DNA of 64,000 nucleotides from Cerioporus squamosus. Its lineage: Eukaryota > Basidiomycota > Agaricomycetes > Polyporales > Polyporaceae. Of this stretch, positions 44,101-57,000 are shown piece by piece (positions within the stretch are counted from its first letter, which is position 1; each line of letters begins with the position of its first letter). The notes beneath the pieces were generated by a model. It was given only the letters and a program-made list of their open reading frames with translations. It was not told where the DNA came from and ran no database searches. The DNA is taken from NCBI GenBank assembly GCA_022592435.1, contig JABYQS010000045.1:172670-236669 (forward strand), written 5' to 3'. A program made the translations under genes and the position numbers.

Positions 44101-47100
44101 ATGAGGTCCAGGATGTCCCGCCCTAATTCAGAATCAGTAGAACGTCGACGGCACTTTGAAAAACAGGCAATCACGCACAGCAGACCACAGGGTTCCTGAT
44201 CATCGTGGTCGACACCCTCGGTGTATTGACAACGGCGTGGACACTGGTGGTTGGTATGGCAGTCGTGCTCTCCGTCGTGGTGTCGGCCAAAGATACAAGT
44301 GAGGTTGCACAGCTTGCATCTCGTCCCGCACAGCTGTACGCCCGCCTTGAGGTCGATCGCGAGCCCATCGAAAGTGCGATGTAATCCTTGTATGTCGGCA
44401 TGGGTCGGCGGGAACTTCAGCGTGTTCGCAATAAGCCAGGACCGCACGTGCTGTATACGCATGTCAACTTGCTCGTTCACAGATGCCTGCAGGCGCTCGA
44501 TCCAGTCCGTGTCCGACATGTCGGATCGTTGCCCGAAAGAACTCCACACGGAGCACAGTTCTTGCAAGGCATCTTCTCGACTGGGTGGTTGCCCTTTGGG
44601 TCCGTTCTCTCCGATATGGAAGCGGGAGCGCGTGTCGGGCACGTCGATGGTCGCCATTGTGTCGAAGTCCTAGTATTCAACCACATCATCAGTCCGGTAC
44701 ATCACAGAATCGAATGGCTGTTATGGTACCCTGAGTGGCTCGAAGTCAGGAAGAATCTCAGACGCGCCAAAAGCCAGGGCGTTCGGGAGGAGAGAGAGGA
44801 GTAGTTGGGCACGATGAGTCGCAAGATTTTCTATTAATGTTAGACCATGCGTCAGATAAGCAGGAGAATACTACACAGTAGTACAACGTACGTGACATAG
44901 AGCCCCAGTCGTTCGCCTGTTGCCGTATGCTCATAAGTGTCTGCAGCATGACACTTACCAATTAACAGTAGGTGCCTACCTTCAGCTTTGCCATGAGAGT
45001 CTTCATCGTCTGAAGGAAGACAGCACCGCCCGGGTGCGTGATTGCTTGCTGATCTAGGCGACGCTTGATGGCCTTGAACAAGGTGTAGAATTGTTTGGAC
45101 TCGATCACAGGCCAAGGAACGATGTCGAGACGATTTCGGTGCAGCCGCGTAATGAAGTTCATCGCCTGTTCAGCCTGAACGATCTGCTGGAATTTCATGT
45201 GGAACCTAGAACGAGTAGCCATTAGATCTGCCCGGCACAGCAAGCAAGGATGACTCACTCCTTCTTGATTTCATTCTTGTCGGACTCGACCACGTCCTAG
45301 AGATAACCATATGTAGTCGGTACATATACTTCAGCCATTGAAGGCTTGCACCATACCTTGATTATGATGACAAGCGTAGACTGGAAGAGCATGGGATTTG
45401 CGTCGGGATCAAGCACACTTGCGGAGGACTGGAAGGATTGGAAGAGGCCTGTGATATCACGAGAAAGTGCGAAGTTGTTTCGGAAGAGGACCTAAAGATG
45501 ATGTTGTCAATTGATAACTTGCCCACAGACGTGCCTTTCAGTGGGTTGACCTTACCAAGTTGGAGATCGCGGTGTTGAATAGCACCAGCAGGGTGTCTTC
45601 TTGTGCGGAACGCTCAATGCTGTGTACGCCTGAGGGCATCACACATGTCAAATCGTCTGACGTATGACTACATCAACGCGTGTATCTCACCTTCAAAGTC
45701 CAAGGCGACAATGAGCACCTCATCTATCGGCGTGACAGACATCCAGACGCCCTCCGTAGTGCGCATGGCAGAACCGGCGAACGAGGTATCGACGAGGTGG
45801 TTCAGGGCAAAGCTCTTTCCTACTGACTGTTCTCCTGTATGCAGATGTCAGAACGGCTGTGGAAATTCGTGCACATACAGAACCCATACCCATAGATGAA
45901 ACGACCTTAACGGGCTTTGGAAGTAAATGAGTATCACAATGCGCCTCATACTCGTCAGGAGGACACACCTTTTTCGCCATGTATGATTGGAACAGCGACT
46001 CGTACCACCCGAATGAAATGCTATCGACAATTTTGGCCACATCCGCGCCGAGCAATGACCGCTCGAGTTCAGCCGACCATACACCATCCTTGAGGGGAAC
46101 AAAACGGTTATCCCGCGTGACGGCGATGTGGATGGGAATCAGGCACAAGAGCTCGACGAGCCACTCTCCCGCGTGGAAAGTCGATGGAACAAACGGATAC
46201 CCGTCTGCGAACTCTTGGTGATCGACTGACAAGACCTGTACGCCGGACAGCTCGCCGTTCGTAGGCTTCCGTGTTGTGCGCTCAAAGTCGTCGATGAGGG
46301 CGGAGAAGTGCGACGAGAATGGAGATTGGGGAGTGCTGGACACGAATGTCAACGATCGCGGCTGTCGAAGCCCAGAAGAGATGATAGTCTCGCGTCTGAC
46401 TGCAGGGACAACAGGGAAGCGTGTCCAGACGTCTGCGTGGCAGTCGATGATGCAATTGTGCCGAGTAGACTGGTCCTTGCCGTGGCGGCCGCCGGAGCCG
46501 CCCTTCTCCTTGAAGGTGAACTCCGTGATTTTTCGCGTGATGGTGAGGGCGACAGAATGCAGGGCATGTTCAGGAGGGTCAAGAGCGAGAAGGTAGACGT
46601 TGTTCCGGGACATAACCGACGTGATAACGGCGTCCTTCAGCGACTCGGAGAGCATGGGCTCGGGAACGTCGACATTGATTCCCTCGGATGATCCGAAGCT
46701 AGTCCAATGATATGCTCGAATGGAGCCTGTGTCAGTATCATTTTCATGATACACGGCAAGGAAGCATGAGCCATCTGGGGCTGCATGAATTGCCGACGGT
46801 ACGTCTGGCAACTGCAGTGTAGCAGGGCTAGGTATTGCGGCGGTTAGCGGCGCCATGACTACTTTCATCCAGGTACACATACCGGAATTGCTGGGTAACC
46901 AGTGAGAACATGCGGACCCGAGCGAAGTCGTCGATGAAGACGAGTTCCTCACTCCCACTGACAAACGACATATGCTTGATGGCGACAGCGCTATCGTACC
47001 AGGAGCCGAGGTTGACCGCACTGCCCATGCCTTGCAACGTGGTGTACGTCTCGTCGAGGGCAAAGGTGTTCAATTGCAGTGGTATTTTCGAGTCGCGCTG

Positions 47101-50100
47101 GATGTCGCAATGGATTTAGACACTACGACGACGGATAGACTATGCTCTCGGACTCACCCCTGATGTGTTGCATACCGCTAAGATCCGCTTGCTCTCGTCG
47201 TACGAAAAAAGGATGTTGTCGCCGATCTTGTCGCGCTTCAGCGGTTTCGTCGGGCGTTTGCTGACCGCATCGTGGAGACTGGCCATTGAAGAAATGTAGA
47301 TGCTGCAGTCTCCAGCACAGTCCCGAGTGATGAGGAGACAGCGTGAACCAGGCAAAAGGTGGAAATAGCTGGAAGTAGACTTAGTATGCAGCATACAGCT
47401 CTTGTCTCTGTGTGTTAGACTCACACGATGACAGTGTCGGCCGATAAAGTGAATTTCGAAAACGAGTTGGGGTGAATGCGAGGACGGGGGACATGACTGA
47501 GGTCTTCTTGCATGCGATGTCGGTCGTCTTGAACAAGTTCCAATGGAAAGAGGGAGTAGCACAGCGCAGGCTCAGTGTACGTTTCGGTCATGACGGCGAT
47601 TTTGTATGACTGATTCGCAGGGCCGTCACGGTACCCATACCCTGAACATTTCTCACTCAGTATGTGGCGCCCAAGTCCATCAGCTGAATGAGACTCACCA
47701 TAAGGGGACCAGTGGTTATAAGCCTCTCGTTCGAGGTTTTTGATAGTCAACACCCGTCTACAAGTACACATAATGTCAGATAGAACAGACGTAGACGGTA
47801 ACAGTGTCCGGGATCACATACCTGGCAGCGGGGACTGCATGACCACTAGCCTTCAGGGCCTCGAGGAGGGTGACGCGGAGCTGCTCGAGCTGACGCTTCT
47901 TGTCGCCGTCGACCTTGCGCGTGATCGACTCTTGACATTCTTTCCGCTGGATCGACTTGATCTTCCCCTGCAGTGCTTTCGCCTCTTTCTTGACGGTGTC
48001 CTGGAAGTGCTCCCGTGCCTGCGCCGCCGCTTGTGTTGCAACCTCAGCGAGCATAGGCCAACTGTCCGCGATCTGCTGAAGGCGAGAGAGGAACACTCGG
48101 TCATGGTCCTCAAGGATCACGCGGGGGACGTCAGTGACCCTCGTCGGAGCAGAGTCAGAACCAATGAGCGAACTGAAGAACCCCTTCGCCTTGTTGATAA
48201 CCCAAGCTCCTGCCATTGCTGACGACTGCTTATCCAGCCCATTCTCCATGATCGACGTAACGAGCTCTCCACGCTCACGCTCGTTAAGGCCGTCGTTCTG
48301 CCCAAGCAGGTAGTGCAAAGCTAGGATCTTCTCCTTCAGCTTCTTAAATCGGGTAGTGGTGATTTGATTGAGTTTAGCTGACTCGTTCGCCTCATGAAGC
48401 ATTTTTCCGACGGCGGGATAGAGGTCACATAGCTCCTTCAGGCACGCTAAGAAAGTGTGAGATAGACAGCGCACGCTCAAGAAGACCGACGTACCATCAT
48501 CGGGGGGTAGCGGTATAGACGCGGGGTCGGTCTGCCATGGTCCTTGAGCGAGGATACTACATTTGCCAATGTCAACCTCTGACTCATGGGAAACACATCA
48601 CATCACTGACGGGAACTTGGCAAGCACTTCACCCATGAGAGATTCTTCGATGCAGTGGAACAGAACCGCGCCCTCGGAGTCGATACGCTCCATCGCATCA
48701 TGCAGCTCGCGCTGCTTGTTGTCGTGAGCAGCCTGGTTCACATCCTTGATAGCCTTCTTGTAGTCCGCGACCGCCGCCGACGCCCCGTGCTTCAAGCCTG
48801 CTTCGAGCAAGATATCGATGGCCTCGGACGGCAAATCGTCACTCAGCCGGACGACTTCACGTTGCCTGAAGAGCCAGTTCAGTACGCCCCACTACATGCA
48901 CATACCATCACTCACAGGGTATCCTTCAGACGATGGGTAGAGTAGGTCTCGGACATAGTGTGCCGTTTCTCTTGGGCCGCCACATACTCAACCGTGAGTA
49001 TGCCTTGCTGCGTCTCACCCGCAGCGACACGAGGGCGCAACAGCATAGGATCCACCCCGCTGTCGGCGGGAGGAGCTCGTTCAGCGATGTACCCGCTTGT
49101 GAGCTGGGACAACATGAATTCAATCACGCAAAGCCGTTCCAATGAGTCGAGTCACGTACCGTGAATCCCGGCCTCGACGTGATGCCTTCTTCTTGCTCGT
49201 TGGTCTTGGAGACCTCGAACGCGAAGAGGCGGTCGTCATCGTCGTCGTCCATGTCCTCATCCTCGGACTCGACTTCGTCGCGCCACACGAGCGCTTGTGC
49301 GTGCTCGTCCGACAGCAAGCATACCACCTGGTCCGCGATCTTTGTGAGATACCTGCAAAGGACGTCAGGAAGGTCATCTATCGTAGAGCGAAACTGTTCA
49401 TTGCGCATATACCTCATGAAGGTGATGCGATTCCGACGAACTGAGGACGCAGCGTTGTCGTCCCACGTCGTCTCCTCGGGCCAGTATATCACATACACGG
49501 CTCCTTCAGTCTTGTCTCTCAGTACATACATCCCAGAGCGAAGGGATGGGATCTCTATGTTGTCAGTGGGCTGCAGGAGCGCTGCCGCACTGCCGTGCTG
49601 TCAGCATACGTTCAGTATGGATCACTTCGTTTCACTTACGTCCGCTCGTCCAGGACTTCCTTGTTCTTGAGGTACTCGACAATCGCGCCCTTGCTTCCGT
49701 AGATGCCAACGGGCTTGACATCGACCTGATCCAGCGCTGTAAAGTCGACTTTGGTAATGGAAGTGTACGCATGCGGGTGGAGGTCGTTGATGAAGCGGCC
49801 GAGCGAGTCCTGCGCAATGATGATTTTGTCGACTTAGTCGCGGTAGCAGGAGCATGCCTTTCATCAGCATCTGCGTGAAAGTTCCGAATGTATTGGATTG
49901 GGCTCACCGAGACCTCCACTTCCGCGCTCGTGCATCAAGTCCAAGACACGGTAAAGACCGGGAATAGCTGTCGCGAGATCGGAGAAGTCATCCTTCTCGG
50001 GACTTCGCGTTTGTGTCTCATTCCCTTGCGTGTCTTCTTGGCTGGGCGGAACTTGAGGTTCGTGCTGTAGCATAGCGGTCAGTAGCAATACAAGCACCTC

Positions 50101-50235
50101 AGCCTGTGTGATCCACCTGTTCAGCAGAAGAGCCATTCCCGTCATCTCGCCCTGTGCCGCCCCCTTTGTCCGCAGCTGCTGGCATGAGGCTATCAGATAC
50201 GCACCAAGGCGTTCCCAAGTACCAGCACCAACCAT
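41169..50235 (-). CDS. Giant GBP-like GTPase with Cys-rich region and vWA domain, copy A
   Basis: About 30 exons and well over 2,000 residues. N-terminal helical region (IPGLYRVLDLMHERGS, then DKIIIAQDSLGRFINDL), a propeller-like region (about 46900-47800), then a GTPase domain: P-loop GEQSVGKS near 45811-45840, MRTTEGVWMSVTP as switch I, LDFEG as G3, and IIIKD as a candidate G4. This matches the guanylate-binding (GB1/RHD3) dynamin-like group. A helical part follows, then many Cys/His pairs (about 44400-42700, e.g. CGTRCKLCNLTC), and a C-terminal vWA domain with a MIDAS Asp-Ile-Ser-Gly-Ser split by an intron (about 42011-42075). Stop at 41169. The start is uncertain: 50235 is the first in-frame ATG of the first long exon, 50284 an alternative. 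The frame appears intact. No function is known to me. Confidence 0.82.
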
Positions 50236-51448
50236 CGTCGCCTTGCGGCGCGTCAAAAAACGTGTTAGGTGGTTTGAAGTGCATTGTGGGTGACTCGAGG
50301 TGGATGAGTTGAGACGTCAGGCCTTCAGGTCTTGGATGGGATCAAGTGAGTTTGGGTGGCAAGAATGGCCAGCGGTAAACGTGCTGATAAGTTGGACGTA
50401 GTGGCTGCCGCAGCACAGACGTAAATACCCTCGGAGATAAGAAGAGGAAGACGAGCAGCTAGATCGAAAATGAAGGCCTCCTGGCGCGAGAACGCGCGGA
50501 GAGGGGGTAAGACACGAGGGACGCGCGCCCAGTACGACGCGGTCCCGTGCCGATACCATGAACATGAGGCGCCGGTTCTGCGCGACTCCTCCGCACACTA
50601 TTACTACTAAGTACCTTCCCCAGAACCGCACGTAAGTATCAATACGTTATCAGCTTTCCGGTAGCTCTCTTGCTACTTGCCTTTACCAGCACGACCTGAC
50701 GCAAGGGGACGGTGATCCCACCTGATCCCGCGAAGACACCTGCTCACGGCACAGAACCACCCCAGCTGCTATCTCAACCGCATGACAAGAAACGAGGCAA
50801 GATGCCGAAGCTAGGGACCTTTCGATTCACCGGATCGCGGGTCCGCGCCCCACGCAATATCAATGTGGGCCATCCTACTTGACCCAGTGCAGTATGGACT
50901 GAGTTTTCCACGTCACAGTTCGGTGCTCGGCGTTACGTTCAAACTACGCCTGCATTGAAAGCCTGAAGTCAGCGATATTGTTCAGTGCGATAGAGATGCA
51001 TATCTCACCGATAATCGGACAGTCAGAACGACCAAGTAGTCCTCGGACGAGAGGGGATGCAAGAGGAGAAGTCGAGTGCTGCGGCAGTATTTAAGTCGCT
51101 GCGGTAGGTCAGCATGGGCGCCATATGCATACAGGGGCCATACCTTCCCTTTGTGGCATTCAAGTCGTCCGCTCGCTGCTAACCGTCGTCCTTTGTTCAG
51201 GCTGCTGCCCACGAAACGGGGAACTCAGTGACTGATCCCACATGCGCATTGGATCTGCATAGCCGATTAAGCACAAGGTGTCTTTTCGGCGGCACAACAT
51301 GACCCAGCTCTCGGGGCTGCGATATAGAGGCACGTCCCTTTCATCCGCAGTTTCTGAACATCACCGTCCCTCTCCTCTAGCCGACGCTTGACGTTAAAGC
51401 TCAATAACTTTCGTGGCCATCTTGTGGAAAGCAGAACCGCACGTGGAC
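50236..51448. other. Divergent region between GTPase-vWA copy A and the RBR gene
   Basis: About 1.2 kb containing the promoters of copy A (-) and the RBR-ligase gene (+). An alternative upstream start for copy A lies at 50284. Open frames are short and unrecognised, and no repeat is visible. Confidence 0.5.
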
Positions 51449-53691
51449 ATGCAAGACGATGGATACGACTACGTCGCGGACTTAGCTCGAGTTGTCTCGG
51501 GCGAGTTTGAGGAGTACATCGTGACGCATCCAGGACGCAGCCAGTATAGCCAAGCCGGTGGCGGAGTCTCTGCATGCGGGATCGCTGCTCTGAACTGTGC
51601 AAGACTAGTACTTGGTTTCCACGCGACCGGGCTAGGGACTTCACAGCTGGTGGAAGAGCTCATGAGGCGCCAGTTCCTCGAGGTGAGGTTCTCTCACAGC
51701 TGATCGCATTCTTTCGTTAACAACTCGATAGGAAATACTTTCACCATGCCTTACATGGACCAGCTCTACGCATCTGGCTGTTGACGAAATCCACAAAGCG
51801 CCAATATTTTCCAAGTCTCTCAAGTCCGTGCACTCGGACTATGGTCAACCGACGTTCGACTACTTCAGGCGGCTCCTCACGTAGGTCTACTCCCTACTGA
51901 ACGTCTAAATCACGCTGAATTTTTGAAATTCGTTTTTCAGGACGACCATGGAGTACTCGAAGAAATACTCCGCTTCCTCCTGTGTTATAATTACCCGCCC
52001 TCCCGAGATCGTCGCGTGTTTCTACCTCGCCCGCGCGCCAGCTGAGCTCTTCGTCGTCTTCGACTCCCATCCCCGCCCTGACAAGCATCCGCATGGCGCC
52101 GCGTTCATCTTCAAGAACTCGCTCGACTCTACAGCCCAGCACCTTTCAGACCTACTCCGCTTCGACGAGCACCTGCTCTCCGACAGCAGCATCCAATGGC
52201 AGGCGCAGCTGCTCGCCCATGCGTCCGGCGAGATCTTCATAGCGTCGGAGTGGGTCCTCACGAACTCCCAATGGGCGGAAGTAGCTCTCGATGCAAGTCT
52301 ACAGGTTCTGGACTTGCAGGCGCGTGTGCAGGAGCTCGAGACCCAGAACCAGGACCTGGAGTCGGACAACAAGCGTCTCAGCGAGGAGGTGTCAGACTTG
52401 GAGGAGCACCAACATGAGCTTCAGGAGGCGTTAGCGACGCTGAAGAAGGAAAAGATGCGGGAGACGAACGGGGTACACGACCATCGCGCAGCGCCGCTAC
52501 CACGCAGTCGAACCTCAGACACTTCCCCTTTGGGTACTCCGTCACACCTTGCCAGTGGTCGCTCCACGTCTTCCCCACACGGGGCGCCGAGGCAGGGGCC
52601 GTCTACTTCGCACCACGATACTCCCGTCTCTCGTGTCGATTCCTACGCAGCTCAGTTGCAGCGCGACTTCGACGAGGAGAACAGGCGGCTCGAGCGGGAG
52701 TTCCGACACCTGAAGGACACTGCGCCCACGTTCTTCGATTGCGGGATATGCATGGACCGCTTCCCGGAGGACAGCGTCGCTCGAGTAACGCTCTGTAGCC
52801 ATCCGTACTGCCGGCCGTGCTTGAGAGACTGGGCCATCTCGAAGATCAGGGACCACCGTTACCCTATCCTGTGCCCCGTATGCATGGCGGAGAAAGGCCG
52901 CTCTGAACCAGGAGGTACATAGGCTTCTGTGCTCTTCGCACGCAGGGTTGCTGACGACTTGTTAACAGAGATTGACGACATGGCCATCCAGCAGCTCGGC
53001 CTCTCAGACAAGGACTATGAGATATTCAGCGAGATGCAGCTCGCCCGCTTCTCGACCATTATCCACTGCCGAAAGTGAGTAGCCATCCTAAGCAACTCGG
53101 ACGAAACATCACTGCGAGACTTCTTCGTACTGACTGCGACCATCAGATGTGTCCAAACGATATTCGTCGATAAGGCTGAGTATCAGGAGGTGCAAGAGGT
53201 TGTCTGCCCATTACCCGGGTGTGGGTACGCATGGTGCAAGACGTGTTCGCAGGCGATCGAGATCGGAGGTCCGAAGCACTCCTGCGACGGCTCCTCCGAA
53301 CTGAAGCACCTCATGAGTCTTCGCGGCTGGAAACATTGCCCTGGTAAGTATCTCTTCCACCCTTCCCTATCTCCTCCCCTCTTAGCTCATCGCGCGACTG
53401 CGACAGGATGTCAAACGCCCGCGGAGAAGATCGACGGGTGCAACCATATGACAGTGAGCGCGATTCCTCTCTCGCGAAGCAGAGCTCATAGCGAGACTCA
53501 CGTTGCCCTACCAAGTGCATGTCTCCAGGCTGCAATGGGTGAGTTCTTGCCTCCGAGTCGTCGGCGGACCGTGCTGAGTTCTCCTTAGACACTTCTGCTA
53601 CCTTTGCGGCGAGCTCATCGTGCAATCGGTCCTCCGGCGGGAGATACAATCTGCTGTGTCAAGGCACTATGCGAGGTGCACGTTGTTCTGA
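51449..53691 (+). CDS. RBR E3 ubiquitin ligase with N-terminal deubiquitinase-like domain
   Basis: Multi-exon, roughly 600 residues. The N-terminal 190 residues have the layout of a papain-fold ubiquitin protease: Gln35 and Cys43 in QAGGGVSACGIAALN and an Asp-x-His (about 168-170) in FVVFDSHPRP. This resembles tegument-type (C76-like) and OTU-like deubiquitinases. A coiled coil (about 52290-52470) follows, then a Ser/Pro linker. The RBR module has RING1 (CGICMDRF...CSHPYC, PVC), an in-between region (CVQTIF, VCPLPGCGYAWCKTC) and RING2 (CPGC...GCNHMTCMSPGC, HFCYLCGE), in which the Cys after CNHMT is the HHARI-type catalytic cysteine. The start at 51449 is the first ATG in frame. Stop at 53691. 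The protease activity is inference; the RBR is sure. It lies between, and opposite to, the two giant GTPase genes. Confidence 0.85.
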
Positions 53692-54055
53692 GGTACGCAG
53701 TCCGGTAAGGACGCTCTATCTATCTGATCATATATGACCTGTTACGCAGTGATGTTCTTGTCGATTTTGTGTGGTCTTTTGTGAATGTCCTCGAGCATGT
53801 GCAAGTTCCCTGCGTCCTACATAGATTCGTATTCGACTCTCAGGAAGTGCGGAGGTTGAGGGAGACGTCCCGTATTCTCAGTGCGTCGGGTCAGAATACA
53901 GATATGATTTGGGGCTATTGTACATGGTGAGGCCGTACATGAAGCTTGGGACGAAGGATATCGGGAGCGGTAAGGGCGGAGGGTTCAAGGATAGGATACA
54001 AGACGAGTATGCGACTCAGGTTTCGGACAAGACGGCTTGGACAATGTACATGCGA
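53692..54055. other. Convergent 3' region of the RBR gene and GTPase-vWA copy B
   Basis: About 360 bases between facing stop codons. Nothing recognised. Confidence 0.45.
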
Positions 54056-57000
54056 TCAGTTCGCTCGGCCACGGAAGAGAGCGCCTCTGGGCTTGGCGAG
54101 GGAGTCGGCGAGTCCCAAAAACGTGTCCGCCAATTGGACCTGAGTAGACGTGAGAAGAATGAACGCTCCCAGTTTAAGACCCACATACCGTAGTCAGTGC
54201 CTCCGTGAACGACGAAGTAATTGCACGACGAAGTTGTTCTTGGGGAGCCTGCCTCTCGACGTCTCGGGCAACTTCTGCCATGCGCTGAAGTCTGTAGGTT
54301 CCAGGTCCGAACGCTACTCCGTGGAATGACACCGGAGAACTGGGGCGGTTTCGATCAGTCGAGCGATTCCAGAACATGTGGCCCGAACGGCATACCCAAG
54401 ATCAAGTGAACGACGGCACAGACCCCGCATTGTCTCGTCGGCCACGTTACCTTCCCCGTCCGAAAGGAATATGATCACGGGCAACCTATGTTGTGTTTGA
54501 GTACCTATTAGTTGCGTTGAACGAATATTAATACCGATCGATGCTCCAATAAGTCTCCATCACGGCCTGGGCGGTTTGCAGCCCTACCTGGAAATCCGTG
54601 CCTCCGGAAGCACGGTGCTGTAGAACGGTGCTCAAGAGTTGTTCAGGAGTTCTTGCGAAGTCGTGGCTGATCGCAGTTGTGACAGCGTGATTAAATAGGA
54701 TGACAGTGTATGCATCGCGGCGGGCACCATCTCCTCCAACCATGTGGCTACGCGCGTCCCAGAAGCTCTGGAGTGATTGGAAAACTGCACCGAGTCGATT
54801 GTCGTGGGTACGCCGTATGCGCCGAGTACTTGGTGTGTCATCCAGTGGTCGAGGGGTGCTGGAGCGCATTGAGCTTGATCTGTGCAGGATTTTTGTCTAT
54901 GATGGATCCATCCATGAATCCGGGAAAACAGCTCAACATACCTGTCGATAACGAAGATGCTACTTGAACGTTAGCGCGTACTAGTTCGGGAGAGGGCCTA
55001 CTACGTACACATGGTATGCCGGTCGCAGTTCCGCAGGATTGGTGCAATGGAACACATGGCCATCATTTGAAACGTAACCTGTACCCCCAGGCACTTGTTG
55101 CTCGAGGCCATGTCGGGGGTGGAGTATGGGGAGGGTGCAGTACGAGGGCTGGGCTGGTTCCTGGGCTGTAGCCTCGTGCTCCGGATCTGCGAGCAAAACA
55201 ATGTTTGGCTTCGACCAGGTGATAGTATCGGCAGACATACCACTGCACATCCTATCGCTGAAGTCGAAGAGGCTCAGATTAGTCAATATCACACCATATG
55301 CGGGAAAGAGCCTACCACTTCATGAAATGTGCCTGATCCTCTTGCGAGTAGGGGTCTGCGCGTCGTATCAGCAACTTGAATGCGAACTACGTGTTGGCAT
55401 GCACACGCGCCTCTGAAACCTGCGAACAATGCTGGTTAGCCACCGCATGCTGGTATGTGGACGTCGAAGATGACACACCTGTGCGTTCCCAATACAAGCG
55501 GTGCGTGATCCAATCCTTCGCCTCATTCGGCCGTGGTTGCATATGAATGTGGACGTGCTCATGCTCCGGGCCTCTACAAGTCGCTGGACCATCCGATCTG
55601 CACCAGTCGACGTGTACATGCCTACCCAGAGATCGACAGTAAACCGAGCAGAGCATGGGGGCACCGTCGTCACTATGGCCGAACTTTCGACCACCGACCT
55701 CGAGTACTGTTCCATCCGGTCCCTCTATAGCCCACTTGGTCTTTGACATCGATCCATGTGAGGTTTCGTGCTCTTGTTGGGTGTGCCCTAACATACATAG
55801 TCAGACCGGCTTGTGATAAGCGAGCTACTTATCCGGTAATGCATCCGGTAACACACGAACCTAGAGGCAGCGTACAGTAATACCCGCAGTCTGGACACCT
55901 ACATCAGCCGGTAGTTAGCGTCATCCCTGATTCAATCTCATACGACAAACCTCGCATCACAGAAGTGGAAGGGACTTGAACCGAGGTCGTGTGTATGATC
56001 GCCTTCGTGTTCCAACTTGTCTGCAGGGATAATGATGGCGCACGGGAGACGCTTCGCATCTACAATTTGTGAAAACCGTGAGTATGTGAGCGCAAGTGCA
56101 TGCGGATATCACTGACCTTGATTGTACTGTGAGACCCTTCGTTGTTAGCCATCCGATATGGCAGAACCACCATGACATGCCCTACCTTCGTGTATTGGAA
56201 GCTCTCGTAGCGGCCAGTGAAGGTCGCCTCAACAGAGTGAGGGGAGGTTTCGATGTGGCAAGTTCCACCACGGCAAAGGGCAGTACATGGATGCTCCTGC
56301 CTATTGGTCGAACATGAGCAATCAGGAAGCCGTGAGAGGTTACACATCCTTACCCGCAAAGGTGGACAGCCCCGATAGTCAGTCCATGGAAGTGATCGTG
56401 CATCGAGCAGAGTCGCTTGCATAGTTGACACTCGATAGGGCATTGGACATTTTCACAGCGGTGCACGTCATGAGGGACATCACTGGTTGCCCGATTCAAC
56501 TAAGTACAGCTATGAACAGACAACATCGACTCGGACACGTACCTTGCGACTCGACAGAACCCACCGCACGAGAAAGTTCGACCGTTGGAGTGAGTGACGG
56601 CGGACAAATCGCAGGGCTGTGTCAGGAGTTGAATACACATCTGGGACGGTATATTCCGAGGAGAGACGTACATGGCCGCATTCGTGTATGGTCGCGGAAC
56701 ACGCGTGTCCTTCGTCGTCGTGGTCGACTCTCTGTGACAGACCGGTTCAGTCCCTGGAGAGACAGAAGTAGTCGTCCATTCTGCGACCAGATGCCTTAAA
56801 CTCACCTTGACACATGCTTGCTGGCAACCTTTCTTGTCGGAGAGCTTGCATGGTTTGCCACAACAGTGCGCGGTAACATTGCACCTAGATAACCGGAAGG
56901 GTCAATATGGTTCTTTGAAACTAGGAAGATATGTATACAGATGGGAACCCGGATGCCCGGCACTGATAGTAGGATTGTTAGCCTTCACACCACCACCTGT

